Part shown: piece after piece, positions 36,482 to 44,086 of the stretch | How the letters are laid out: every line of letters begins with the position of its first letter | How positions within the stretch are numbered: position 1 is the stretch's first letter | Assembly (NCBI RefSeq): GCF_020172685.1 | Contig: NZ_CP083986.1 | Coordinates: forward strand, 4,544,158 to 4,608,157 | Source of the DNA: [Mycobacterium] nativiensis | GTDB taxonomy: Bacteria; Actinomycetota; Actinomycetes; Mycobacteriales; Mycobacteriaceae | Length of the DNA stretch: 64,000 bases | Reading direction: 5' to 3' | Notes under the pieces: generated by a model | Told to the model about the DNA's origin: nothing | What the model saw: the letters and a program-made list of their open reading frames with translations, nothing else | Databases searched by the model: none | Made by a program: the position numbers and the translations under genes

Positions 36482-39180
36482 GCGGCGTGCCTGCCTGGGG
36501 TGACGGCTTGATGCCAGGCCAGGTGATAGCGGCCGGGTTCTTCGCTGCCCTCGATCAGGGCGTCGATGGCGGCCAGCAGCATCCAGTCAGCGACGTCCAC
36601 GGGAGCGTGGTGCGGGTAGGCCGACAGCACCTTGTTTTCAATGTTGGCGACGACGGCCCGGAACAGCTCGATTTCGTTTTCAGCGACACCGGATTTACGG
36701 GCCGCCGCGCGCGCGACCGTCTGCACGATGCGCGGCAAGCGTGAATTGGCGCCCGCAGCATCAATGAGTGTCGGCCCCAGTTCGTCGACATGTTGGCCGT
36801 AGCGAGCGCGATCCCCGGCGCCGGGGATCGGATCGTCGGGACCGGCGTCAGTTACATAGCCGTTGGGCTGATGCGTTGCGGCGGCGATGACCGCGCCGAG
36901 CAGATCGACCACGCTCATGCCGTGGCGGCGCTGTGCGGGGGCGAGCAGGGTGACGCCGGGAGGCAATTTGACGGTGGGGGGAATCCAGCCGCCGACCAGG
37001 TCGGTCACCAGCACGGTGGTGGTCTCGTCATCACGCAATCCGGCCGCCCAGGCAAGGTTCGGCGCCTGGCGGGCCACGGCGTCAACCTTTCGCTGTAGGT
37101 CGTCCTGCTCGGCCATGCGCTTGGCGGCTGTGCCGGCCCCGGCCCCGGCCGTACCTCCTGCCGCCGCGCCGCTGGCAATCGCCGCACCCGACTGCCCACC
37201 GGCACCGGGGGGTGGTTTGCCCGGTGCGGTGCGATCGCCCGACGAGGCCAGCGTGGTCCCGCCGGATGCCGGGGTGGTGGGCCCGCCGGGCGGCGGTGGC
37301 GCGGCTCCTGCCGGCCCGGCCGGGGCAGTCGGTGTGACAGGGGCGCCGCCGCCAGCCGGGCGCAAGTCTGCCCCGTAACCGGGCAATGGACCCGACGGGG
37401 CCGCAGGCCCGGCGCTGATCGGTGCTGACGGCATCGAAGCCGGCCCGGCTGCCATAGGAGGGGCCGCGGGCGTGGCTGCTGTCGGGCCCGTGGCCGGGGC
37501 CGTCGGCGCAACCTCCGGGCTTGAGCTCGCCAGGTTGCCCATGTTGCCCAGCAGCCCGCCCGCCATCGGCGTCGACGATGGCGACGGGGGGACCTGCGGA
37601 CCACCCGACTGGCCGAAACCAGACGAGCCCGGTCCGCCCTGGGCCCACGGTGGGGGCGGTCCGCCTGGCCCGCCCGGACCAGGAGGACCGCCAGGCATCC
37701 CAGAGGCGAATGCCTGAGCTTGGCCACCGCCGGGGAGGCCCTGCGATCCAGCGCTGGGCCCGCCGCCACCACCGCCGAGGCCCGGCATGGGGGACGTCAA
37801 GGGCGATGTACCCGAGAGACCGCCACCCGACCCGCCGCCTCCGGGCATTGCTCCGCCACCGCCGCCTCCTGGGAATCCACCGGTACCGCCCAGCGATCCG
37901 GTACCTCCTGTGGGCCCGCTTCCCCCTGCATTACCTTGGCCGCCGCCTCCGCCGAAGTTGGTAGCGCCGGTTGCACCGCCGTTACCTGATGTTCCCGGGC
38001 CACTGGCATTTCCGCCGTTTCCGCCAAAGGATGTAGCACCGCTTGCGCCGCCGTTGCCTGATGTTCCCGGGGTACCGGAGGTAGCCGGCGTGCCTGCTCC
38101 GCCGCCGTTGCCGCCGAAAGTGCTGCTGGAGCCGCCGTTGCCAATGCCTGGTGTGCCGATATTGCCGCCACTTCCGCCCGTGGAGTTGCCATTGCTTCCC
38201 CCGGCGCCGCCGAACCCCGAGTTTCCAGCGTTACTGACGGCGCCTCCTCCGCCGCTTCCGTTAGCGGATGCTGGCATACCTGCTCCCGGCGTCCCCCGAC
38301 CACCGTCTGTGCCGCTCCCATTGGCGGTCGTCGGCGTCATGGGCATGCCAGTTCCCACTGCGCCTTTGCCACCATCGGCCCCGCCAGTCGAAGACGTGCC
38401 AGGGCTCGTTCCGCCCTGGCCGCCGTCGGCACCGGCGCCGTGAGTGGGTGCAGGCGTGCCGGCGTCGCTTCCGCGTTGACCTCCTCCTGCTCCACCGTCG
38501 CTACCCGCTTTGCCATTAGTCGGCTGGGGCCCGGTGCCATTCGGGTACCCGCTAGCACCTCCACCACCGTCCGTACTCGCCTTGTTTTCAAGTTCCTCGG
38601 TGGTGAGGGGCGGCTTGCGGGGCGGTGAATCAAGGTTCGCGCCGTGATCTTTCAGCCACTGCCGAGCATCCCCGCCGATGCCGGTTTTATCGAACATCTT
38701 CTGGGTCGCCTTGGTAATCGCATCCAGCGCGGCCTGCCCGGCGGCGTCGGCCGCGTCGTTCTTCTCGCGGATCACGCCTTGCACTGCGGTGAGCTTTTCC
38801 TCGATCGGCTTCTTTTCGGACAGGATCTGTTCGATTCTGTCGTTGCCCGACTTCGCGATTCCCGTCAGGGCTGTACGCAGTTGCGTCACCGCGTCGACAA
38901 CGCTCTGATTGGCCTCGCTCTTGTGTCGACAGTGCTCGGCGACGTCCAGCAACTGCTGTTCGCCGACCGCGAGACGCGCCATCATGTCTTCGGCGGTATA
39001 TCCCTGGTTTGATTTCCCCAACTGCATCCGCCAATTGCGGAGCCCAAAGCGCTCCTGGTCCTTGACCTGCGAATGTTCGAGCCAGTGAGAGACCGCGGCC
39101 TCGGGTTGTGCCGGAGGTGCCGGCCACCACGCACCAACTAGCAACGGTGTGAACGGCCTCGGGTCCGGTGAGTCAATCAC
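36478..39180 (-). CDS. 900-residue Gly/Pro-rich protein with Rv3899c-like C-terminal domain
   Basis: Three parts are visible: a helical N-terminus (1-200) with the 101-residue module shared with the downstream gene; a low-complexity glycine/serine/asparagine region (about 200-500) with GGNGGxSG-type repeats, then proline/alanine-rich (500-680); and a folded C-terminus (about 690-900) with VLVTDLVGGWIPPTVKLPPGV and DVADWMLLAAIDALIEG. The last part resembles the C-terminal region of Rv3899c-type proteins (recalled, not searched), encoded beside cpnT in M. tuberculosis. No signal peptide, so type VII secretion or cytoplasmic location is possible. Its ATG overlaps the membrane-protein gene by eight bases. 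Confidence 0.65.
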   Translation of the reverse strand: MIDSPDPRPFTPLLVGAWWPAPPAQPEAAVSHWLEHSQVKDQERFGLRNWRMQLGKSNQGYTAEDMMARLAVGEQQLLDVAEHCRHKSEANQSVVDAVTQLRTALTGIAKSGNDRIEQILSEKKPIEEKLTAVQGVIREKNDAADAAGQAALDAITKATQKMFDKTGIGGDARQWLKDHGANLDSPPRKPPLTTEELENKASTDGGGGASGYPNGTGPQPTNGKAGSDGGAGGGQRGSDAGTPAPTHGAGADGGQGGTSPGTSSTGGADGGKGAVGTGMPMTPTTANGSGTDGGRGTPGAGMPASANGSGGGGAVSNAGNSGFGGAGGSNGNSTGGSGGNIGTPGIGNGGSSSTFGGNGGGAGTPATSGTPGTSGNGGASGATSFGGNGGNASGPGTSGNGGATGATNFGGGGGQGNAGGSGPTGGTGSLGGTGGFPGGGGGGAMPGGGGSGGGLSGTSPLTSPMPGLGGGGGGPSAGSQGLPGGGQAQAFASGMPGGPPGPGGPGGPPPPWAQGGPGSSGFGQSGGPQVPPSPSSTPMAGGLLGNMGNLASSSPEVAPTAPATGPTAATPAAPPMAAGPASMPSAPISAGPAAPSGPLPGYGADLRPAGGGAPVTPTAPAGPAGAAPPPPGGPTTPASGGTTLASSGDRTAPGKPPPGAGGQSGAAIASGAAAGGTAGAGAGTAAKRMAEQDDLQRKVDAVARQAPNLAWAAGLRDDETTTVLVTDLVGGWIPPTVKLPPGVTLLAPAQRRHGMSVVDLLGAVIAAATHQPNGYVTDAGPDDPIPGAGDRARYGQHVDELGPTLIDAAGANSRLPRIVQTVARAAARKSGVAENEIELFRAVVANIENKVLSAYPHHAPVDVADWMLLAAIDALIEGSEEPGRYHLAWHQAVTPGRHAA

Positions 39181-39640
39181 CGCACAACTCCTGTATCACA
39201 CGGTCCTTCGCATTTAAGTCGTCGCCCATTTCGCGATATTGTTCCGGGGGAGCCGTGGTGCCCAGCGCCGTCTGTGTTTGGTAGGCCATCGCTAGAGCGC
39301 GAGCCGCATTGCTGTACTTTGCTTCCAGAGCTGGATTCGCGGAGGCTGTTTCCAGGATCAAGGCGCCGTTTGTTAGAGCGATACGGGCTAATGCCGTGTT
39401 GTCAGGCGTGGATGTCTCGATGTGCATGGCCTGTGCGGCCAGCTTGTATTGGTCACACAGCTGCGTCTTCGCCGCTGCCTTTTCGGTGGCCGTATAGGTC
39501 GGACTCGACCCCGATCCCGACCGGGTCAGCGCCACGATCAACGCGGCTGCTGCAAGGACTACGGCCAGGGCGGCGAGTGTCACTGCGAGCCCGTTGCGGG
39601 ATCGGACTGGTGCTAGCGGTGCGGGCCAGGGCTGTGTCAT
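39173..39640 (-). CDS. Single-pass membrane protein, Rv3901c-like
   Basis: The 155-residue product has a short proline-rich cytoplasmic start (MTQPWPAPLAPVRSRNG), one membrane helix (LAVTLAALAVVLAAAALIVAL) and an extracytoplasmic helical domain containing two cysteines. Similar alanine-rich single-pass proteins lie next to cpnT in M. tuberculosis (Rv3901c, about 149 residues). The ATG at 39640 has GAGG five bases upstream. First gene of a three-gene minus-strand unit divergent from the toxin operon. Confidence 0.65.
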   Translation of the reverse strand: MTQPWPAPLAPVRSRNGLAVTLAALAVVLAAAALIVALTRSGSGSSPTYTATEKAAAKTQLCDQYKLAAQAMHIETSTPDNTALARIALTNGALILETASANPALEAKYSNAARALAMAYQTQTALGTTAPPEQYREMGDDLNAKDRVIQELCGD

Positions 39641-39913
39641 GGTCACCTCACGGATGGTAGACCCGCGCCCCGATTCTTCGCTTACATGTTGATTCCGCTC
39701 CAAGGAGCCGGAAAGCAAGCCGCCGAGCCATCGATATCGACGCTGCGCTGATGTAACTGTGCTTCATACCCGGACAACGCGGCGGGACCCACGGCAGATG
39801 ACACGCGGGGGCTGATTCGGGAACCTCGATCGTTCCCCACCCCCCGGTGAATTGACGCCCGCTCGACCGGCTGTCAATGTTTATTCACAGCTGACGCAAT
39901 AGATGGAGTCACG
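39641..39913. promoter_or_regulatory. Divergent intergenic region of the toxin island
   Basis: This 273-bp gap must hold promoters for both the minus-strand membrane-protein operon and the plus-strand toxin operon. A TTGACG at 39852-39857 with CAATGT 17 bp later is a weak sigma-A-like pair pointing toward the toxin genes. No KstR consensus is present, so the island appears to be outside the sterol regulon. Confidence 0.35.
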
Positions 39914-40228
39914 ATGTTCGTCGATCCGGCGATGCTGAAGGACGGGGCAGCCCATTCCCACAGCGCCGCGGACCACGCCCGGGCAGGCGCGGCGTCGTTG
40001 GATCAGACTGCGGTGACGGCAGGCATTTTCGGCAGCTTCGGTGCCGCCGACGTCTTCCACCAGGCGATCTCGACCTGCCACACCGAGCACATCACCACCC
40101 TCACCGACCACCGCCGAATCCTGACCGACGTCGGCGGCAAGGCGCACTATGCCGCGCGCGAGTTCACCGGCATGGATCAGCACAATGCGGCCGAACTACA
40201 TGCGGTGCGGTGCAACTCCGCTACATAA
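39914..40228 (+). CDS. DUF2563-like small protein (ESX-partner-like)
   Basis: The 104-residue protein begins MFVDPAMLKDGAAHSHSAADHA and ends ELHAVRCNSAT, resembling mycobacterial DUF2563 proteins (recalled). It is helical, contains IFGSFGAADVFHQAI, and has the size of WXG100/Esx-type proteins that are encoded immediately before type VII toxin substrates. GGAG lies five bases before the ATG. It overlaps the toxin gene start by 19 bases. Probable role: partner or targeting factor for the downstream toxin. Confidence 0.65.
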   Translation: MFVDPAMLKDGAAHSHSAADHARAGAASLDQTAVTAGIFGSFGAADVFHQAISTCHTEHITTLTDHRRILTDVGGKAHYAAREFTGMDQHNAAELHAVRCNSAT

Positions 40229-42063
40229 ACCTGAGGCTGCTGATCGAGGCGGCCGGAGGTGACCCGTGGCGGGTCAACAACACCCTGCAAAGCGGTAACC
40301 CGGCCGCCGTCGACGAACTGGCGCAGGCCTTCCACAACGCCGGTGTGTGTACGGCCGCGTCCAGTGCGGCATTCGCCGAGGCACGTCAACGATTCCAGGC
40401 GGCTTGGAATCGCGAGAACGGTGAGCACCCGATCAACGACTCACTCGAAGTCCAGCGCGCCACCACCACGTTGCATCTGCAACAGACCCAGCTCACCGCG
40501 ATCGGCACCGACCTGGAAACCATCGCTGCCGCGCTCGCCGAGGCCCAGAAGTCCGCGGCCGCGAAGATCAACGCGCTCGAGATCCAGCTTCAAGACATCG
40601 ACAACCGGATCGGGATGTACCAGCGGGCGGACCTGGACACCTCCGAGTTAGAGCAGGTAGCGATCGACGACACCGCCGGCATACTGCATCAGATCGAAAA
40701 GCTGCGCGACGACTACGCGGGGATACTTCAAGCTTCAACGACCAAGCTGCTGTCCGCCGGCTATGACGTAGCACCACTGCACGGCCCCCTGACCCCAGCC
40801 CCGACCGCACCGAGGCACCAGCCCGCATTCGAAGATCTGTTGCGTGCCAACGACCAAGCGGTGCTCGATGCCAAGTCCCGGGTACGCGCTGCCCAGAAGA
40901 CGCTCGATGACACCGCAGCCAAGGCCTACGCGCAGGGTGCCGGTAGCGAGGCAGCCCACGATGCGATGACCCGGCTACCCGCATTAAAGAAGAATCTTGC
41001 CGAGGCCCTCGACGACCTGGGCAAGATCCCCGACTACTCAAAAATCGATCCCGCCTCGGTGCACCTCGGTCCGGACGGAGCGGTGTCGTTCGCGTACACC
41101 CTGGCGGGCCAGAAGATGGTGGTGACCGGCACCCTCAAAAACGGCAGTGGCGAGATTTACGACCAGGGCGCCGGCAGTGGTAGTAGCACCTACTTCACCT
41201 ATCAGGACGGCAAGCTCGTCGCCTCCCGATTCCTCGACCCGGGCCGCGTCACCCCTGACGACGCACTGCTGCAGAACGTCATCTTCACCGCGGTGGGCGC
41301 CGGTCCCGCGGTCACCGCGGGCAAGGCCGGTGTCGAAGCCGGTTGGCAGGGCATGCGGGCGCTGTTCACCCGCGAAGCCGCCGAAGCCGGTGGCGGTACC
41401 GCCGCCGGCTTGACCGCCGACAACGTGCTGCCCCTGGCGATCACCCAAGCCGAAATCCGCGCTCAGGCCGCCGCCGATGATCTCGTCGTCCACCACCCGG
41501 GAGTACACACCCCGATCACCACTAGCGGCGACCACATTCCATCGGCGATCACCCAGGACCACGTCCCGCACGGCAGCCCACACGTACCGACCCCGGCAGC
41601 CGAGGTACATCCGCTACCGGCGGACTCACCCTTGTTCGACGGCTACCATCCCATCGAGCCCGGACCACAATTCATCGATTCGGCCGGACACCCGATCTAC
41701 CCGAACGACAGCCTGGCCAGCAAGCCCTACGCAATACCCGGCACCGTCATCCCCGACGCCAAATTAGCCGCCGGAACCGAACTCGGACGATTCGGCTCTG
41801 AATACGGCGGCTACATGGCTCCGAAAGGTACGCCCTTTGCCGAATTGTCGCTCCCGCCGGAAAGCGCGACGAAACCGTATCTGCGGTACATCGTCAACGA
41901 TCCGACAGCGCTGCCGCCCGGTTGGCATATCGAGCAGTCACAGACCGCAGCTTGGTTCCACCAACCCGGCGGTGGTACGCAATTCCGAATAATCGATGAA
42001 TTCGGAGAGACCGGAAGCCTTGAGCAGCTGATCCGGTCAGGATTCCTGAGGAGGCAGAAGTAA
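40210..42063 (+). CDS. Polymorphic toxin with C-terminal TNT-like NAD+-glycohydrolase domain
   Basis: The 617-residue protein has an N-terminal helical domain (about 10-270; GGDPWRVNNTLQSGNPAAVDEL, AAWNRENGEHPIND) of the type at the start of mycobacterial ESX-linked toxins, a middle linker rich in His/Pro/Thr (about 420-490) and a C-terminal TNT-like domain (about 505-617): GTELGRFGSEYGGYM (R527), GTPFAELSLPPES, and WFHQPGGGTQF (Q585). In M. tuberculosis CpnT the TNT domain hydrolyses NAD+. Q585 matches the conserved TNT glutamine; the catalytic histidine is not obvious (PYLRYIV where a histidine is often found). The GTG start overlaps the upstream gene. The next gene is two bases downstream, as expected for an immunity gene. 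Confidence 0.75.
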   Translation: MQLRYINLRLLIEAAGGDPWRVNNTLQSGNPAAVDELAQAFHNAGVCTAASSAAFAEARQRFQAAWNRENGEHPINDSLEVQRATTTLHLQQTQLTAIGTDLETIAAALAEAQKSAAAKINALEIQLQDIDNRIGMYQRADLDTSELEQVAIDDTAGILHQIEKLRDDYAGILQASTTKLLSAGYDVAPLHGPLTPAPTAPRHQPAFEDLLRANDQAVLDAKSRVRAAQKTLDDTAAKAYAQGAGSEAAHDAMTRLPALKKNLAEALDDLGKIPDYSKIDPASVHLGPDGAVSFAYTLAGQKMVVTGTLKNGSGEIYDQGAGSGSSTYFTYQDGKLVASRFLDPGRVTPDDALLQNVIFTAVGAGPAVTAGKAGVEAGWQGMRALFTREAAEAGGGTAAGLTADNVLPLAITQAEIRAQAAADDLVVHHPGVHTPITTSGDHIPSAITQDHVPHGSPHVPTPAAEVHPLPADSPLFDGYHPIEPGPQFIDSAGHPIYPNDSLASKPYAIPGTVIPDAKLAAGTELGRFGSEYGGYMAPKGTPFAELSLPPESATKPYLRYIVNDPTALPPGWHIEQSQTAAWFHQPGGGTQFRIIDEFGETGSLEQLIRSGFLRRQK

Positions 42064-42064
42064 T

Positions 42065-42538
42065 ATGGATTTCACGCGTTTAATCAACTATTGGTATCAG
42101 TGGGCGCCAACGTTCGGCGGCGGCGATGTATCAGTCTCGACGTCTTGTGACGATTGTGAAATTCTCTTCAAGTCCGAGGACTACTCGGTGCATCTGCGCC
42201 GTGGGGACGGCTGGTGGATAACTGACACGGTCGATGACCGTAGGCAGCGAAGGAACGGCGCGGCCAAACTTTCAAGCTTCGAACTGACCGAGAAATATTT
42301 GATCTGGGATTGGGGGACCACAGCGCATTCAAGCCTTGCATCTGGACCGCTGGGCACGGATCTCTATCGCTTGGGTTACGCTCCTGGCATCACCGTCGCG
42401 CAAGTCGACCGAGGCTATGAAATCTGTTCAGATAGCGACCGGGCGATACTGTCCGCAGTAGATGCGACGATCTTCAGTCATCTCATGGCCAAATCAGTAG
42501 ATGAGATTGAGCAGATGGTCCGCGATGCCGTGGGTTAG
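42065..42538 (+). CDS. Candidate immunity protein for the TNT-like toxin
   Basis: The 157-residue cytoplasmic alpha/beta protein starts one base after the toxin stop codon. It is acidic overall and tryptophan-rich (WYQWAP, GWWITD, LIWDWG), features common in polymorphic-toxin immunity proteins; it vaguely recalls Imm61-type families, which I could not verify. Base composition is noticeably more AT-rich than flanking genes (for example around 42280-42320), suggesting recent transfer. By position it should neutralise the toxin, as IFT (Rv3902c) does for CpnT. Confidence 0.6.
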   Translation: MDFTRLINYWYQWAPTFGGGDVSVSTSCDDCEILFKSEDYSVHLRRGDGWWITDTVDDRRQRRNGAAKLSSFELTEKYLIWDWGTTAHSSLASGPLGTDLYRLGYAPGITVAQVDRGYEICSDSDRAILSAVDATIFSHLMAKSVDEIEQMVRDAVG

Positions 42539-42766
42539 CTTTCGCGCCGCGAGTCAAGGGGTGGGGTACGCAGGACGGCTCGCCCGGGGTGTGAGCCTCG
42601 GTTTGTGCGCGATGAGCATTGTGTCGTGGAGGTCGGCTGGGCCGTATTGGTCGGCAGGCTGATCAGTCGCCGTGGTCGGCAGGCTTTCGTGTGCGCCGTA
42701 AAGCGGCCCAGCGCGGGCGGGCGGCAAGCTAAGTTACGCCGTCGTGCGGCATAGCGGCAACGGCCG
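42539..42766. other. Noncoding 3' flank of IS110-like transposase, possible guide-RNA region
   Basis: No convincing gene is present in these 228 bases. Read on the minus strand it follows the transposase and contains two copies of AGCCTGCCGACCA about 27 bases apart and several short GC-rich inverted segments. IS110-family elements of the IS1111 group carry their guide (bridge) RNA in this downstream flank. Whether an RNA is made is inference. Confidence 0.4.
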
Positions 42767-44086
42767 TCACCGCTCGCGACTGAGCCTTCCTCGACGGTAG
42801 CGCTGTTCATCGAAGGGTTGTTGGGTTCGAAGCAATCGGTAGGCCAGTCGGCAGGCGTGGCGGGCCAGCGCTACGCGGGCCTGAATGGGGGCCATCCCCC
42901 GAGCCCGCAGCTCGGCATTTCGCTCGGCGAACGACGGCGACCGCTGTGATAACCCCCAAGCGATGTCCATCAAGGCATCACGGTGCTCGGCCAGGCCCTG
43001 CCGTGAGATGCGTCCGCGCCAGTTCACAGTAGCCGACTGGTAGAGCGCAGGCGCCAAACCCGTTGCGGAATAGAGGTGTTCAGCGTCGGGAAAGCGTTCG
43101 ATCGGCAGGCTGTGCGCGGCGAAGGCAGCCGCCCGGATCCCGGCGACACCGGGCAGTGTGGTCAACACCTGGCCGTCGGTACCGGCGAGCAACTCATCGA
43201 TTTCAGCGTCGAGGTCACTGATATCGGCGAGCAACTGCTGGTATCGGACAAGGTCACGTCCGAGCCGTCGAGCCCGGGCATCTGCATCTGTCGGTGCTGG
43301 CAGGCATTGACGCCACCGATTCGCCCAGTAATCGGCAGTGGCAGTGCTCAACCGTCCCGGTGCCCGGCAGATCAAAGACCGTGGCCCCGGCGCCCGGCCC
43401 GCGAACGCCGCAGCGCAGGCCAGCACGGCCAACCCGGTTGGTGTTTCCAGGGCCAGTGCCTTGCCCTGGCTGGCCGGCGCGGACAGGCCCGGGCATAAGA
43501 CATTGAGTTGGTCGTGGAGCCGTTGCTGGGCGGCTTTGCGGTCAGCCACCAGGCCCCGTCGATGACGCACTGCAGCCCGCAACGCCTCGACCGCTGCCTG
43601 CTCTCGATACCGTCGGCCCAGGCCTTGGCGGGCCAGATACGTCAATGCCGCACAATCTCGATCGTCAGTCTTGAACCAGCCCGATCCCAACTGGACTCGC
43701 GCCGCTTTGGTCTGCGAGGGGGCGAACACCCGCACCGATCCCAGGTGGCGGTGCTCCAATTCCGAAGCCCACGCGCGATGCAGACTGCCCGTTGCCTCCA
43801 CAGCGATGACAGGATCACCACGACCTCGTCCCACCAGTGCGGATTCCAGCCGGCACACACCTTCGCTGGACACCGGTAACGACATCGGATCAGTCAGCAA
43901 ACCCGACCCGTCACTGATCCAGACTCGGTTGAAGGCCTTGCCCGGGTCCACCGCAACGATCACCGTCGCCGAATCAAGCGCAATCCCCAACATCGACATG
44001 AGCAGCCTCCTCTGAACCGGACCTCCCTAGAGAGTCCGTCCAGTCACTACTCATGGCCTATCAGCGGCAGCGGCTAACCCGCCCCT
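42557..44086 (-). mobile_element. IS110-family insertion element (boundaries tentative)
   Basis: The only gene is the transposase. An imperfect 12-bp inverted pair, AGGGGTGGGGTA (42557-42568) and TAACCCGCCCCT (44075-44086), matches at 10 of 12 positions and would give an element of about 1.5 kb, normal for the family. The right arm reaches into the stop codon of the acyl-CoA synthetase, so the true end could be some bases away. IS110 elements make no target duplication, so the ends cannot be confirmed that way. Confidence 0.5.
42767..43999 (-). CDS. IS110-family DEDD transposase / recombinase
   Basis: The 410-residue protein has the IS110 layout: an N-terminal RuvC-like DEDD domain (ALDSATVIVAVDPGKAF, VIAVEATGSLHR, KTDDRDCAALTYLARQ supplying D, E, D, D), a central coiled coil, and the C-terminal Transposase_20 domain (LTTLPGVAGIRAAAFAA; YSATGLAPALYQSATV) with the catalytic-serine region in SATVNWRGRIS. 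GAGGAGG precedes the ATG. It is intact and full length, so the element may be active. It lies between the toxin island and the resumed cholesterol genes. Confidence 0.92.
   Translation of the reverse strand: MSMLGIALDSATVIVAVDPGKAFNRVWISDGSGLLTDPMSLPVSSEGVCRLESALVGRGRGDPVIAVEATGSLHRAWASELEHRHLGSVRVFAPSQTKAARVQLGSGWFKTDDRDCAALTYLARQGLGRRYREQAAVEALRAAVRHRRGLVADRKAAQQRLHDQLNVLCPGLSAPASQGKALALETPTGLAVLACAAAFAGRAPGPRSLICRAPGRLSTATADYWANRWRQCLPAPTDADARARRLGRDLVRYQQLLADISDLDAEIDELLAGTDGQVLTTLPGVAGIRAAAFAAHSLPIERFPDAEHLYSATGLAPALYQSATVNWRGRISRQGLAEHRDALMDIAWGLSQRSPSFAERNAELRARGMAPIQARVALARHACRLAYRLLRTQQPFDEQRYRRGRLSRER

Noticed and set aside
37787..38443. Proline-rich plus-strand frame inside the 900-aa gene
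   Set aside because: Complement of glycine codons (GGN read as CCN); no ribosome site and no domain.
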